Part shown: piece after piece, positions 1 to 8,212 of the stretch
Layout: each line of letters starts with the position of its first letter
How positions within the stretch are numbered: the stretch's first letter is position 1
Source of the DNA: a bacterium
GTDB taxonomy: Bacteria; Bacteroidota; Ignavibacteria; Ignavibacteriales; Ignavibacteriaceae
DNA length: 64,000 nt
NCBI GenBank assembly: GCA_016716565.1
Contig: JADJWC010000002.1
Location: 1 to 64,000, forward strand
Reading direction: 5' to 3'
The notes under the pieces: model-generated
The model's input: the letters and a program-made list of their open reading frames with translations, nothing else
Told to the model about the DNA's origin: nothing
Databases searched by the model: none
Position numbers and translations under genes: made by a program

Positions 1-365
1 TTGATCTCTTCCTTTTCACAAACTGAATCTGCATCAGTTTTAGTTTCCAATTCGATATATCTTTTCGTCAGCTTCATCGAAGTGAATTTAATATCGAAGA
101 ATTCAGGATATGATTCTTTGGAGATTACTGGAAGTTGAGATAGTTCATAAGCAAACTGCTCAAGAGTCAAATTCGTTTTATCATAAAGCTCATCTGGAAT
201 TTCAATCCCATATATCAATTCAAGCTCTGATAGTGATTTTATAAAATCTATCTCATCCAGGTTCTCGTCAAAAAGATCAGCTATTACAGTATCTGGGCTG
301 TAGTGTTTTTGAATTGTTGATTTTGAATTCAGCAATGTGACTAATGTATAAAAATATTTAAGCAT
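1..365 (-). CDS. Acyl-carrier-protein-like small protein (partial, runs off the left edge)
   Basis: Reading the minus strand from ATG at 365 gives 121 open codons to the window edge. The first residues are MLKYFYTLVTLLNSK. Residues about 28-75 (around DENLDEIDFIKSL, then YGIEIPDEL and a LTLEQFAYEL helix) resemble the helix II/III region of acyl carrier proteins. The usual DSL motif reads DEID, so the serine that carries phosphopantetheine is missing. The start codon overlaps the stop of the upstream small gene by 8 bases (ATGCTTAA), which suggests translational coupling. The ACP fold is an inference from this pattern. If right, the protein is probably a non-carrier scaffold rather than an active carrier. 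Confidence 0.6.
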   Translation of the reverse strand, partial: MLKYFYTLVTLLNSKSTIQKHYSPDTVIADLFDENLDEIDFIKSLSELELIYGIEIPDELYDKTNLTLEQFAYELSQLPVISKESYPEFFDIKFTSMKLTKRYIELETKTDADSVCEKEEI

Positions 366-540
366 AATCTGGTCCTGGCTTGATTTCTTTTGTTGGATAA
401 GTCTGTGATCTTACTTCGTCAAATGGATTAGCTTTTACTTTGTGCTTTGCTAACAATTTGTAGAATACTATCTCAGACTTTGCTCGATTCTTATGATCTA
501 ATTTTTCAGAAAATGGTTTATCATTATTTAATTGTTTCAT
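358..540 (-). CDS. Small hypothetical protein, 60 aa
   Basis: A lysine-rich 60-residue protein with no family I recognise. A good ribosome binding site (GGAGGG, about 9 bases upstream of the ATG) and overlaps with both neighbours (17 bases with the gene before it, 8 with the gene after) argue that it is real. It has no signal peptide, membrane helix or cysteines. It sits in the minus-strand operon of the mobile element, between a 105-residue protein and the ACP-like protein. Confidence 0.55.
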   Translation of the reverse strand: MKQLNNDKPFSEKLDHKNRAKSEIVFYKLLAKHKVKANPFDEVRSQTYPTKEIKPGPDYA

Positions 541-841
541 TGGTTATTCCCTCCGGAAATATTAAATGTGGAAATTTTTCCGCTGATATTGTTCCTCTTT
601 TTACTCCCACATAGATGGCTGATTTGGGATTCACAGGCCGAGTCCATCCGCAAACCTGGCTGAGGTAACGAATTGTTGAAAAACTTATATATTGATCCAG
701 CATCTTGCTCAGCTCATCGGCTGCCTTGTAGCATCCATACTCAATCCAAAGCTTCTTGACTTCCTCGAGTCCTATCTTATTGGTTAAAGTATTAGTCATT
801 GTGTTGTTTCTTTTTCCTACTTGACTGTTATCCCTAGTCAT
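524..841 (-). CDS. Small hypothetical protein, possibly helix-turn-helix, 105 aa
   Basis: The ATG at 841 has a strong Shine-Dalgarno sequence (AGGAGG, 6 bases away), which favours it over the internal Met at residue 15. Residues about 25-70 (VKKLWIEYGCYKAADELSKM, then FSTIRYLSQVCGW) look like a helix-rich segment that could be a DNA-binding helix-turn-helix, but the match is weak. It is the first gene downstream of the iteron cluster on this strand, so a role in replication control or copy number is conceivable. That is inference only. Confidence 0.6.
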   Translation of the reverse strand: MTRDNSQVGKRNNTMTNTLTNKIGLEEVKKLWIEYGCYKAADELSKMLDQYISFSTIRYLSQVCGWTRPVNPKSAIYVGVKRGTISAEKFPHLIFPEGITNETIK

Positions 842-918
842 AATTGCCTCCTAAATTGTTGTCCCTACTGCCGTTTAATTTTTATTTTCTGGATTCTTTG
901 CAGTAGACCTCATTATTT

Positions 919-1213
919 ATTGCCACACTTCATTTACGATTGCCACACTTTGCGTCACACTTTATTTCCTAAGTACGGCAAATATTCATTTGATTTTAGC
1001 CTGAATTCGTACATTGCCACACTTGCCATAGATTGCCACACTTTTTTCAACAAGGTAGGTAGGGTATTACATTTTAAAAATATTTTTTGACCTGACCTGA
1101 GTTTAAAAAGTATGGCAAAGTATGACATCTATGGCAACCCCCTTATTTTAAAGAACTTACAGACTTCGCCTTCTCAAAAAAGTATGGCAGGAAGTGTGGC
1201 AATTGCCACACTT
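919..1213. repeat. Iteron cluster, candidate origin of replication of the element
   Basis: The 12-mer ATTGCCACACTT occurs perfectly at 919-930, 939-950, 1013-1024, 1032-1043 and 1202-1213 on the plus strand and inverted at 1192-1203. Degenerate copies lie at 952-962, 971-982, 1108-1119, 1117-1128 and 1180-1191 (for example AAGTATGGCA). Two pairs are spaced 20 and 19 bases apart. The region 842-1212 has no convincing gene and adjoins the 3' end of the primase-helicase gene. This arrangement is like phage P4, whose alpha protein binds iterons at ori and crr. The function as origin is inferred. Confidence 0.7.
1192..1213. repeat. 22-bp perfect palindrome made of two head-to-head iterons
   Basis: AAGTGTGGCAA followed directly by TTGCCACACTT gives a perfect 22-bp palindrome. 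It touches the primase-helicase stop codon (1213-1215). It is the only inverted iteron pair that is perfect, so it could be the strongest initiator site, a dimer operator, or a cruciform at the edge of the origin. Confidence 0.8.
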
Positions 1214-3918
1214 TAATCCCAGACATAATACCAATTATCATCCCCTGCCTTCCTTGATCTTTCGGATCGAATGTCATACAGCTTCAGGCTTCTGCCAAGC
1301 TGCATATTATTTACCTGTTGATTCGTGTAAATATGGTTGAATGCGAGGAGTGCCAGATCTTTCCTGATTCTGCCTTCCAGGTCACTTGCTGTCAATTTAA
1401 TCCGATTAGCTTTACCTAAGAACTCCTGATCCTGCTCCCAACTGCTGTGTATAATATTCTCCTCGAACCATTCCACATCCTTGCCCTTTAACCTATTGGC
1501 AAACTCCTCAAACTTATTCAGAGCCACGGATACCATTGCACTCTTCTCTTCATTTTCAATGCAGGTCTTTGCTGCAATCGGATCATATTTCCAGTTCATC
1601 AGGAACTGAGCAAATTTAGGAACCTCTGGCTTCAGTGAATTAATAAATCCTTCAGGATCCTTCTTGAACCATTCGAATGAAGTCAGGTTGGGTCCTGTAG
1701 TAACTACATTCAATCTGCGATCTTTATTCTCTATGAACAAAGGCACCTTTTCATTACTGAAGAATAGACAATTCACATAGTTTGTGATAGAATAGTTACG
1801 GATATTCTTTTCATTTATCATAACATCTGGATCAGTAATGATCGCTTTAATCCTTGACTTGATATTATTTCTTGTGCTGTTATCGTGAGCCACTTCATTG
1901 AATGCAACAATAATAGTATTCTTAAGCCAGGGATTGAAATCACTCTGAAGATCAGAGTCTTCCACTTTGACTGTCTGCTTTCTTCCAAATAATTCCTTCA
2001 AGACCTTATCTAGAAAGATACCCTTCCCTGCTCCCTGCTCTCCCTTGAGGACCCACGCAGTAAGTTGTTTTTGTCTGGTCTGCAAAATACCTGCAAGCCA
2101 GTTCAAGAATCTTTTTCTTTCACTATACTTTGGAATAATATTCATTAACAACTTATAGATATGTGGAAAATCTATCTTCGGATAAAAAGTCTCCGCTGTA
2201 TTTTTCAATAACATATATTGTGTTGGTATAAACAGATTAATTTTTTCCTGATCATAATTAATCCGATCATTAAAATTCACATCAAAATCTGCCTTCAGTA
2301 TAGAAAACAAATCAGGCATTGGTTCTCCGCCTGATATCAGAATATTCTCAAGTATTTCTTTTGGAACCCCCATATATATCTCATCATCTTTTGTATCAAG
2401 GTAAGCATATGCGTTTGTGCTTCGCTCAATGAATGGGAAATATCTTTTCTTTCCATCAAGCCTTTCACTCTTAATTTTCTTATACCTTTCTATCCTCTCT
2501 TTTACTTTTCGCTCTTTAATTAATTCATTGACCAATGATTTATCCAGCTCAAGTTTATCTACCATCATATTCTTTATCTCAGCAATATCCTGAGCATCAG
2601 AGGTTAGGGTAGTTAGGTAGAGTAGTTCATCTCTGGCATTCTGCCGAGATAAGAAATCATCCTTTTCAAACCCATCCAACTCTCTTTCAGCCAACCAGAT
2701 AATACCCTTCTTGACTTTCTTGTAAAGATCCTGCGTTGCTTTAAGTCCATTAGCCCGATAATATTCATCAGGATCTTTGTGAGGATCAAGCAATTTAGGA
2801 TCAAGAACAAAAGGAGTAATATCAGATTCTTTCAGGATCAATTCTACTGCATCAATGGTATTCTCTAATCCTGATAATACTTCCTCTTTATCCTCATCTA
2901 CTTTATCAGTTTGCTTCTTTTCCTTTGGTTTATCATTATCAAATGAAATAATAACATTTTTTGCTTTAGTTGCTCTCAAACCATCCAGATGTTTAGTACT
3001 CAACCTGCCCTGCCCAACAGCTGTAGCGTTTTTCATTCCTGCAGCAAAAAAGTATGTGGCATCAGGATAGCCTTCAAAGAGAATAATAGTTCCCTGATCT
3101 TTACACTTGCATAAATTAAAAACGTCATCCTTTTTCAATCCTGCTGATGAATCATATCTCTCCTCCACTGGATTTCCATCCTTATCAGCCTTGTATTTTA
3201 CTGCACCTGGAGTGGCTCTTTTAATAAAGCCTGTTATTTTCCCTTTCAGATTTCTATACGGCAATGCTAACCTGTAAATATCTCTGGTTGAGCCAAACAA
3301 AGGAAGATTATTTATATCATCTTTCATATCAGGATGTTTCTCAAGCAAATATTTTTTTATTTCACTTGCCGGAGGGAAAAAACAGAACTCAGATTTTTTC
3401 AAAACTTCAGGATCATAACTTCTTGAATTAACGAGGTAATCAAGCACATTCTTTGCTTTGTCTGTAAATAATAATTGGTGCATCCACGTGTTCAAAGTCT
3501 CAAACAACTCTGCGTTTGAATTGAACTGTCTGATTCTTTCCTTCTCTTCATCTGTAATCTCTTTATCGAATGGATTATTGAAATCAACAGAATGATTGAT
3601 CCCGAACTCTTTTGCCGCCCATTTCAGGGCATCGATGAATTCACACTTTAGAACAATCTTTATCAGTTCAATATTATCGCCGCCTCTACCGCAAGTCTTG
3701 TGAAAACAATTCCAATACTTTTCTTCAGTTTTAATTGAAAAACATTTACCACCTTCTGATGGATGTCCCGTAGGGCATTCACCCTGATAACTGTTTCCGT
3801 TTTTTGTAAGATTCAATCCAAGTCTTTCTGCAACTTTTTCTGTTTGCAATTCGTTTATCTGATTTTTCAGTTTTACATAACTTTTATCTCCTTCCTTCTT
3901 TGTGTAATTGGTATTCAT
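1213..3918 (-). CDS. Phage/plasmid-type primase-helicase (P4-alpha-like replication protein)
   Basis: A 901-residue replication protein of the mobile element. Three parts are visible. A DnaG-type zinc finger lies near the N-terminus (C48-x3-H52 and C71-x4-C76). A Toprim-like primase core lies at about 275-345, with ILFEGYPDATYFF and the acidic IISFDNDKP. A superfamily-3 helicase domain lies at about 600-760, with Walker A GEQGAGKG near 625 and Walker B-like IIVAFNEVAHDN. Known P4-alpha-like and D5-like proteins prime and unwind DNA, and some also bind the origin. The gene overlaps DUF5659-like gene upstream by 35 bases and is preceded by a GAGG ribosome binding site. Its 3' end abuts the iteron cluster, as expected if the protein acts there. 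Confidence 0.88.
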   Translation of the reverse strand: MNTNYTKKEGDKSYVKLKNQINELQTEKVAERLGLNLTKNGNSYQGECPTGHPSEGGKCFSIKTEEKYWNCFHKTCGRGGDNIELIKIVLKCEFIDALKWAAKEFGINHSVDFNNPFDKEITDEEKERIRQFNSNAELFETLNTWMHQLLFTDKAKNVLDYLVNSRSYDPEVLKKSEFCFFPPASEIKKYLLEKHPDMKDDINNLPLFGSTRDIYRLALPYRNLKGKITGFIKRATPGAVKYKADKDGNPVEERYDSSAGLKKDDVFNLCKCKDQGTIILFEGYPDATYFFAAGMKNATAVGQGRLSTKHLDGLRATKAKNVIISFDNDKPKEKKQTDKVDEDKEEVLSGLENTIDAVELILKESDITPFVLDPKLLDPHKDPDEYYRANGLKATQDLYKKVKKGIIWLAERELDGFEKDDFLSRQNARDELLYLTTLTSDAQDIAEIKNMMVDKLELDKSLVNELIKERKVKERIERYKKIKSERLDGKKRYFPFIERSTNAYAYLDTKDDEIYMGVPKEILENILISGGEPMPDLFSILKADFDVNFNDRINYDQEKINLFIPTQYMLLKNTAETFYPKIDFPHIYKLLMNIIPKYSERKRFLNWLAGILQTRQKQLTAWVLKGEQGAGKGIFLDKVLKELFGRKQTVKVEDSDLQSDFNPWLKNTIIVAFNEVAHDNSTRNNIKSRIKAIITDPDVMINEKNIRNYSITNYVNCLFFSNEKVPLFIENKDRRLNVVTTGPNLTSFEWFKKDPEGFINSLKPEVPKFAQFLMNWKYDPIAAKTCIENEEKSAMVSVALNKFEEFANRLKGKDVEWFEENIIHSSWEQDQEFLGKANRIKLTASDLEGRIRKDLALLAFNHIYTNQQVNNMQLGRSLKLYDIRSERSRKAGDDNWYYVWD

Positions 3919-4174
3919 TTCTGTTACCTCGGTTTGATGTAGATGTAGAATAAGAGTGGATAATACTCTTTAGACTGCGAATTGAGTTTCCATATTTCAT
4001 TGGTTCTACTTTAGCATTCATTGAATAATATTCATTGACAGCATTTTCAATGTTATCTGTTGATTCAAATACAAATGTTGTAAGTCCTCTTGTTCTGGTG
4101 TGCTCAATTAGTCTGAAATTCTGGGTAAGCAAATATGCGGAGAGGTAAAAATCCTCGTTTGAATAAGTTCGCAT
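3884..4174 (-). CDS. DUF5659-like small protein, 96 aa
   Basis: The sequence begins MRTYSNEDFYLSAYLLTQNF and continues with a beta-rich segment and a YGNSIRSLKSIIHS helix. This pattern resembles DUF5659, a family common next to primases in phages and integrated elements, with no known activity. An AGGAG ribosome binding site lies 8 bases before the ATG. The 3' end overlaps the primase-helicase start by 35 bases, so the two are probably co-translated. It may be a replication accessory protein, which is inferred only from position. Confidence 0.65.
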   Translation of the reverse strand: MRTYSNEDFYLSAYLLTQNFRLIEHTRTRGLTTFVFESTDNIENAVNEYYSMNAKVEPMKYGNSIRSLKSIIHSYSTSTSNRGNRNEYQLHKEGRR

Positions 4175-4339
4175 TTGATCACTCCTGTTTTTTTCTGTTC
4201 AGGGTGGAATGCCCTCTCTACTGAAAGAGCATTCCTATATAGTTTAAATTGTCTGGGTTTTAGTTTACAGGTAGTAAGTTTCGAAGGGTTTTCAGTTGCC
4301 TACAATTAAATATACTGTCCGCTTGCATCCTTGTCAAGC

Positions 4340-4705
4340 TCAAAGTTTCTTTGATTTCAGCATTACTGCTTCTGGTTCACCACAGCATTTGCAATATCCA
4401 ACACCTTTTACTTTTATCTGCTTCATAGGGTAAAAAATGTATACAAATGGTGCCGAATGATCAGGATGACGACCTATAAATTCAACTCTTCCAGTAAACA
4501 CTGTGTGTAATTTACTCTCTTCAAAATCCTTATAAAATATATATGCACAAAGCTCACCATCTTCAAATTCTCTAATTGTATTATAAATTAATTCCTCACC
4601 ATCGTTCATATCTTTTGCTAACTGCTCGTAGCATTTGCATTCCGATATATCAGACCAACCTAAAACAGGAATGGTATTACTTTTCAATTCAATTTTCATA
4701 TTCAT
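4340..4705 (-). CDS. Hypothetical protein with C-terminal zinc-knuckle-like motif, 121 aa
   Basis: No family recognised. The C-terminus has a C-x-C-C cluster (GYCKCCGEPEAVM, about residues 104-116), and a second pair of cysteines lies near residues 24-26 (ECKCYEQL). Together they could bind zinc. The middle is beta-rich and aromatic. It has no signal peptide or membrane segment. A near alternative start is two codons in (4699). About 160 bases separate it from the DUF5659-like gene, so it may have its own promoter. Confidence 0.6.
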   Translation of the reverse strand: MNMKIELKSNTIPVLGWSDISECKCYEQLAKDMNDGEELIYNTIREFEDGELCAYIFYKDFEESKLHTVFTGRVEFIGRHPDHSAPFVYIFYPMKQIKVKGVGYCKCCGEPEAVMLKSKKL

Positions 4706-5233
4706 AAATTGATTTTAATTTTAGTAAGTCTGAGAGACTTTAATGATTAAATTAGTTTCTGGTTGTGAAGTTTTTAGGTTGGCAAATTCAAATTTTCAGT
4801 CTTAAACAGGGCAAATCAGAGCTACTGCCCTATCTTTAATATAGTACTTTTCCACTTTAAGTACAAGTCCACCTGCGACTTTTTTTACTGTTATGCAAAA
4901 ACATGATATTTAAGCTAAAAACGCATGCCTGATTTACTCGAAAAGTAAAGGATCCCTAACCAGACATTCATTTAATTGGAAAGATGCAGATCACTTGGAT
5001 AACTTGAATAGAAGCCCATAGCCATGAATTTTAATTTTAGATATATCAACCATAGGTTCAAGTAAAAAAGTGGTCTAAAACACGAGTATGGAGCTCTGAG
5101 CATGTGATTTTGGGGTGTGCTTAAATAATTTTACAATAACTATTCTATACCTCTCTCCTGTTAAATAGATGGGAACTTTTAATATCTACTCCACTTTAAA
5201 TCCAACCCGCCAACAGCATTCCGCAGGTCATAA
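4706..5233. other. Gene-free stretch within the element
   Basis: About 530 bases between two minus-strand genes. I see only very short reading frames, no clear terminator and no iteron copies. It is AT-rich and could hold promoters for the downstream gene. Nothing specific can be supported. Confidence 0.4.
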
Positions 5234-5629
5234 TTAAAGTTTTTTATGCTTAAAGACAATTACACCATCTTTATTAAATTCTGTTTTATCCTTATCAACC
5301 AAGCCAATAATCTCATAAGTATTTGGACCATCATACATAAAACGACAATGAACTAACTTATCAACGATAAAATCCTTCCCTTTCGATTTACCCACAATTG
5401 CAATGGTTTCGGTTGCCTGCATTGGAAAAGTATTTGAAGCAATAAATTTAACACTGTGTTTTCCAACATTTACATCAATAAATGAATCGTCAAAATCTGC
5501 CCATTCACGCTCAGAGTCTGAAACATCTGGATTGTTGTAATGCTTCTTAATCCATTTGTAGTCAGGATGATTGGTATCGATAAATAAATTTTCTTTGTTT
5601 GTTTCGAAAGATTTTATTTTATGTTTCAT
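5234..5629 (-). CDS. Hypothetical protein, 131 aa
   Basis: A soluble-looking protein rich in beta-strand and charged residues, with one cysteine (HCRFMYDGPNTYEIIG). No family recognised. It starts 26 bases after the stop of the radical SAM gene and is read in the same direction, so the two likely share a transcript. A role as partner or substrate of that enzyme cannot be excluded but nothing in the sequence shows it. Confidence 0.6.
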   Translation of the reverse strand: MKHKIKSFETNKENLFIDTNHPDYKWIKKHYNNPDVSDSEREWADFDDSFIDVNVGKHSVKFIASNTFPMQATETIAIVGKSKGKDFIVDKLVHCRFMYDGPNTYEIIGLVDKDKTEFNKDGVIVFKHKKL

Positions 5630-5655
5630 TTTTATCTTCTCTTACTTTTAGTCGA

Positions 5656-6660
5656 TTAAACAATATATCCCCAGTCTATCTTATTTAATTGACTGTAACC
5701 ACAATTTATTTTTTCCAGCCTAGTTAATGTCAACCTTTCTTCAAGCATACTGATTGCAGTCCAGGCTTTATGATTCGGCATAAGAATATTAACCGTGTCG
5801 GTCTTACCATTATTTAGATATGGTTCACCGCTAAGAATATTTAGGGAACTGTCAATTGGCGTATCTTTTCTGTTTCCTGATTGCAGAAGTTTTCCATCAA
5901 GCAGATCCTGCCCTGTCAGATTCATTACATCCTGCCAATTGTAATAGTTTAAACCTTTATTTTTCAAAGCCTTTGCTCCACGATTAAAGGTCTCTTGTTT
6001 GAGCTGAAGTAAATCATTCTTATCTCCGAAAAATGGCATTGCCATAACTCTAACAAATATTTCTTCATTGGATAATTTTTCAATTGTATCCAAGCGTTTT
6101 TTTATGGAAGGAGTATATAGTTCTAAGTTACGCAATTGATTTTCATATGGAGTGGAGAAGCTAATTTCAACTTGAACCATCTCTTTCATTTCTTTCAGCT
6201 TGTCCAGGTGATTTAATATCAAATGACTTTTGGTAAGAATGTGAAGCATCCATTTATTTCCATTGTTCCAATGCTTTTGAAAAATATTTAATATCTCCAG
6301 TAAGGTATCAGTTTGATTTTGTTTTCTGATTTCTGTGAACAACTGAGGGAGATAATAATCGCTATGTTCGTTGATCTGCACTCTCTTTAAGTGCTGAGGT
6401 AGTATTGAATATTTTGTTAACTCTTTGTCTAGTTGTTCTGGAACACCCAAGCGAACCGTAACCTCCTCAAAAAAACTATCACGTTTATATTTAATTAATT
6501 TGCAAAGGCAAATTGGAGAGTAGCAAAACTTGCAGCAGAAAAAACATCCCATAGTAGGATTAAGAGTAAAAGGAAATCCATAAGGATAGATTCCACTGCC
6601 TTGAGCACTAAGTGCTGAACTTGCACCGGGTTTGAAAGTAACTTTTATATTTCTTGTCAT
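5656..6660 (-). CDS. Radical SAM protein, Rv2578c / SplB-like family, 334 aa
   Basis: The N-terminal segment reads YPYGFPFTLNPTMGC and then C-x3-C-x2-C (CFFCCKFC, about residues 38-45), which would ligate the [4Fe-4S] cluster of a radical SAM enzyme. The NP-x-x-GC lead-in and the following TIM-barrel pattern (LHILTKSHLIL, then VQVEISFSTPYENQLRNLE) are typical of the Rv2578c and spore-photoproduct-lyase-like group. The substrate is unknown. An AGGAG ribosome binding site precedes the ATG. It is one of two such enzymes in this element. A protein with extra cysteines right after the cluster motif (SPICLC) may bind a further metal. Confidence 0.8.
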   Translation of the reverse strand: MTRNIKVTFKPGASSALSAQGSGIYPYGFPFTLNPTMGCFFCCKFCYSPICLCKLIKYKRDSFFEEVTVRLGVPEQLDKELTKYSILPQHLKRVQINEHSDYYLPQLFTEIRKQNQTDTLLEILNIFQKHWNNGNKWMLHILTKSHLILNHLDKLKEMKEMVQVEISFSTPYENQLRNLELYTPSIKKRLDTIEKLSNEEIFVRVMAMPFFGDKNDLLQLKQETFNRGAKALKNKGLNYYNWQDVMNLTGQDLLDGKLLQSGNRKDTPIDSSLNILSGEPYLNNGKTDTVNILMPNHKAWTAISMLEERLTLTRLEKINCGYSQLNKIDWGYIV

Positions 6661-6782
6661 TTTTAATCTCCTAATTAAATTAAGGCGGGTTTTCCCCGCC
6701 CCTGATTTAAACTTGAATGTAATAATTAAAATAAATATTGTGTGGAACCACTAATAATATTAACTCAATCCTTCTCATCTAC

Positions 6783-7184
6783 CTAGATTATTTTTTTCCA
6801 ACCACTTAAATGAATAGCCGGAAAAGTTTCTTCATCTACAACTTGAAGTCCATTATAGAATTCAATCCAAACACTGTCATCCTTAACTTTATCTAAATCA
6901 GCTTTTCCTAGTAATTTTAATTTATGAACATATGGTTCAAAAGGATCAGAACTAATTGCTTTTTTATCATATTCGGTTCTCACTATTAAATAGTGCTTTG
7001 GAATTTGAAGTAATGAATTAGGTTTTCTTGAATATGCTTCAAATGCAATAATATCATAATCAATTTTTAGATCGTATTGTAGCGTACTCTCCTTATTGAT
7101 CATTAACTGCCTGTATAATTTTGTCCTTGTGCTTATTTCATTCCAAACTGGAATGATTATGGGGGGTATAACTGAAATTTTCAC
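6783..7184 (-). CDS. Hypothetical protein, 133 aa (GTG start preferred)
   Basis: The open frame extends up to 7280, but its first 32 codons overlap, in another frame, the conserved tail of the preceding small gene. A GTG at 7184 lies 13 bases after that gene's stop and has an AAGGA ribosome binding site, so I start here. The protein begins VKISVIPPIIIPVWNEISTR. It has no recognised domain. Several tryptophans and a DDSVWIEFYNGLQV segment suggest a compact beta-rich fold. It belongs to the tight small-gene array between the two radical SAM genes. Confidence 0.6.
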   Translation of the reverse strand: MKISVIPPIIIPVWNEISTRTKLYRQLMINKESTLQYDLKIDYDIIAFEAYSRKPNSLLQIPKHYLIVRTEYDKKAISSDPFEPYVHKLKLLGKADLDKVKDDSVWIEFYNGLQVVDEETFPAIHLSGWKKII

Positions 7185-7197
7185 CTGAGTGTCCTTA

Positions 7198-7373
7198 TTA
7201 TAATTGATTGTATTTATTAAATGTGTAATACAGATAATGTTCATCTGCAAAATCATCTTGGGTCTCGACTCCAAAGTCATTTACACTATATCGTGGAATA
7301 AAACGTTATCACCTTCTTGAACTCGAAGGGGTCCAGAGTATACTGGAATTGTAAGAAGAAGTTTATAAACCAT
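7198..7373 (-). CDS. Small protein, about 58 aa, frame-disrupted; paralogue of the tail of its neighbour
   Basis: ATG at 7373 opens a frame for 30 codons (MVYKLLLTIPVYSG onward). A second frame, one base back, then continues FIPRYSVNDF and ends DEHYLYYTFNKYNQL at 7198-7200. Adding one T to the run that reads AAAA at 7300-7303 on the plus strand joins the two into about 58 residues. The tail closely matches that of the adjacent gene (DEEYLYYTFNNYTKL). The gene starts 4 bases after the neighbour's corrected stop. Probably one intact gene with a missing base in the assembly. Confidence 0.55.
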
Positions 7374-7377
7374 CTTC

Positions 7378-7745
7378 TTATAATTTCGTGTAATTGTTGA
7401 AAGTGTAGTACAAATATTCTTCATCTGTCATCATATCTGCGATTTCAATAAAAAAAGATTTTACCTCAAATCTTGGTGTAAAGCGAAAATAATTTGTGGT
7501 AAAATTTCCATTAGACACAGATTTCCAAAGTTGCCATTGCCCAATAATTTTTTTATAGCCTGTTTATCATTCCAGATAATCACAGCACCTTCAGGGGTAT
7601 CAGTGCCTGCAATGAAATGTTGAATGGATGTAATAGATTTTCCATTCATAATTCTATCTGCAAGCTTTTTTTCGTCAGGTTGAGTAATATCCAACTCCAT
7701 TACCAATTGGGCTTTGTGTAATCCTGTCCCAAAAACAATTTTCAT
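7378..7745 (-). CDS. Small protein, about 122 aa, frame-disrupted at an A7 run
   Basis: The uncorrected frame from ATG 7745 ends at 7461 (94 residues). If one base is added in the poly-A run (T7 at 7548-7554 on the plus strand), reading continues through IIGQWQLWKSVSNGNF and RFTPRFEV to DEEYLYYTFNNYTKL and stops at 7378. The corrected tail is protein-like and matches the next gene's tail, which supports it. The run A AAA AAA also fits a -1 slippery heptamer, so programmed frameshifting is a less likely alternative. No family recognised. Confidence 0.6.
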
Positions 7746-7799
7746 TTGTTATTCCTATTAAGTTTGGGTCAATCGTCAATCCCGGTTATTATACTTCTA

Positions 7800-8141
7800 T
7801 TAGTTATCTTGATCATTTTCACGATCTATTTTCTCTCCTGTATGCAAATCATAAAAAAGTTCCCAAACACAAAAGTCTTCATCCATTCCTGGAATTCTAA
7901 CCTTTTCACCTTGCAATAGCTGCTTACATATTCCTAGCTTTGCGTTTTCATCAAGCATATTAATAACGCACTCTTCTGCAGCCCGAGCTGCATAAAATGG
8001 AGATCCATCACCATCCGCATACAATCCTGTAATACCTGCCATAACTGCTACTGCGACATTTTCTTCTTCGTCTGAAATTTTCCAATCGAACAACGCATTG
8101 TTAAGGTCAATTACCTCTTGTCTTAATTCCTGATCTATCAT
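7800..8141 (-). CDS. Hypothetical acidic protein, 113 aa
   Basis: An acidic protein, predicted helical in the first half (EVIDLNNALFDWKISDEEEN) with a small-residue segment (AVAVMAGITGLYADGDG). It has three cysteines and no recognised domain. A ribosome binding site (AAGGA) lies just upstream of the ATG. It is read with the flanking small genes and the long radical SAM gene 71 bases upstream. Confidence 0.6.
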   Translation of the reverse strand: MIDQELRQEVIDLNNALFDWKISDEEENVAVAVMAGITGLYADGDGSPFYAARAAEECVINMLDENAKLGICKQLLQGEKVRIPGMDEDFCVWELFYDLHTGEKIDRENDQDN

Positions 8142-8212
8142 TGTATTATTCCTTAAATAGTTAATTTTAATGCAGCCCTACCTGAGCAGAGCTGCTATGA
8201 ATTAATTTGCCC

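Noticed and set aside
821..1090. A plus-strand frame of 89 codons in the iteron region
   Set aside because: It is made of the repeated ATTGCCACACTT units and has no ribosome binding site or family resemblance.
919..1213. CRISPR array
   Set aside because: Repeats are only 12 bases, occur in both directions and have irregular spacing; no cas gene is near.
4207..4237. GGAATGC/GCATTCC hairpin as a terminator
   Set aside because: A 7-bp stem with a long loop and no T-run on either strand.
7378..7745. Programmed -1 frameshifting at the A7 run
   Set aside because: The heptamer fits, but four other genes show the same missing-base pattern in runs that are not slippery heptamers, so an assembly error is the simpler reading.
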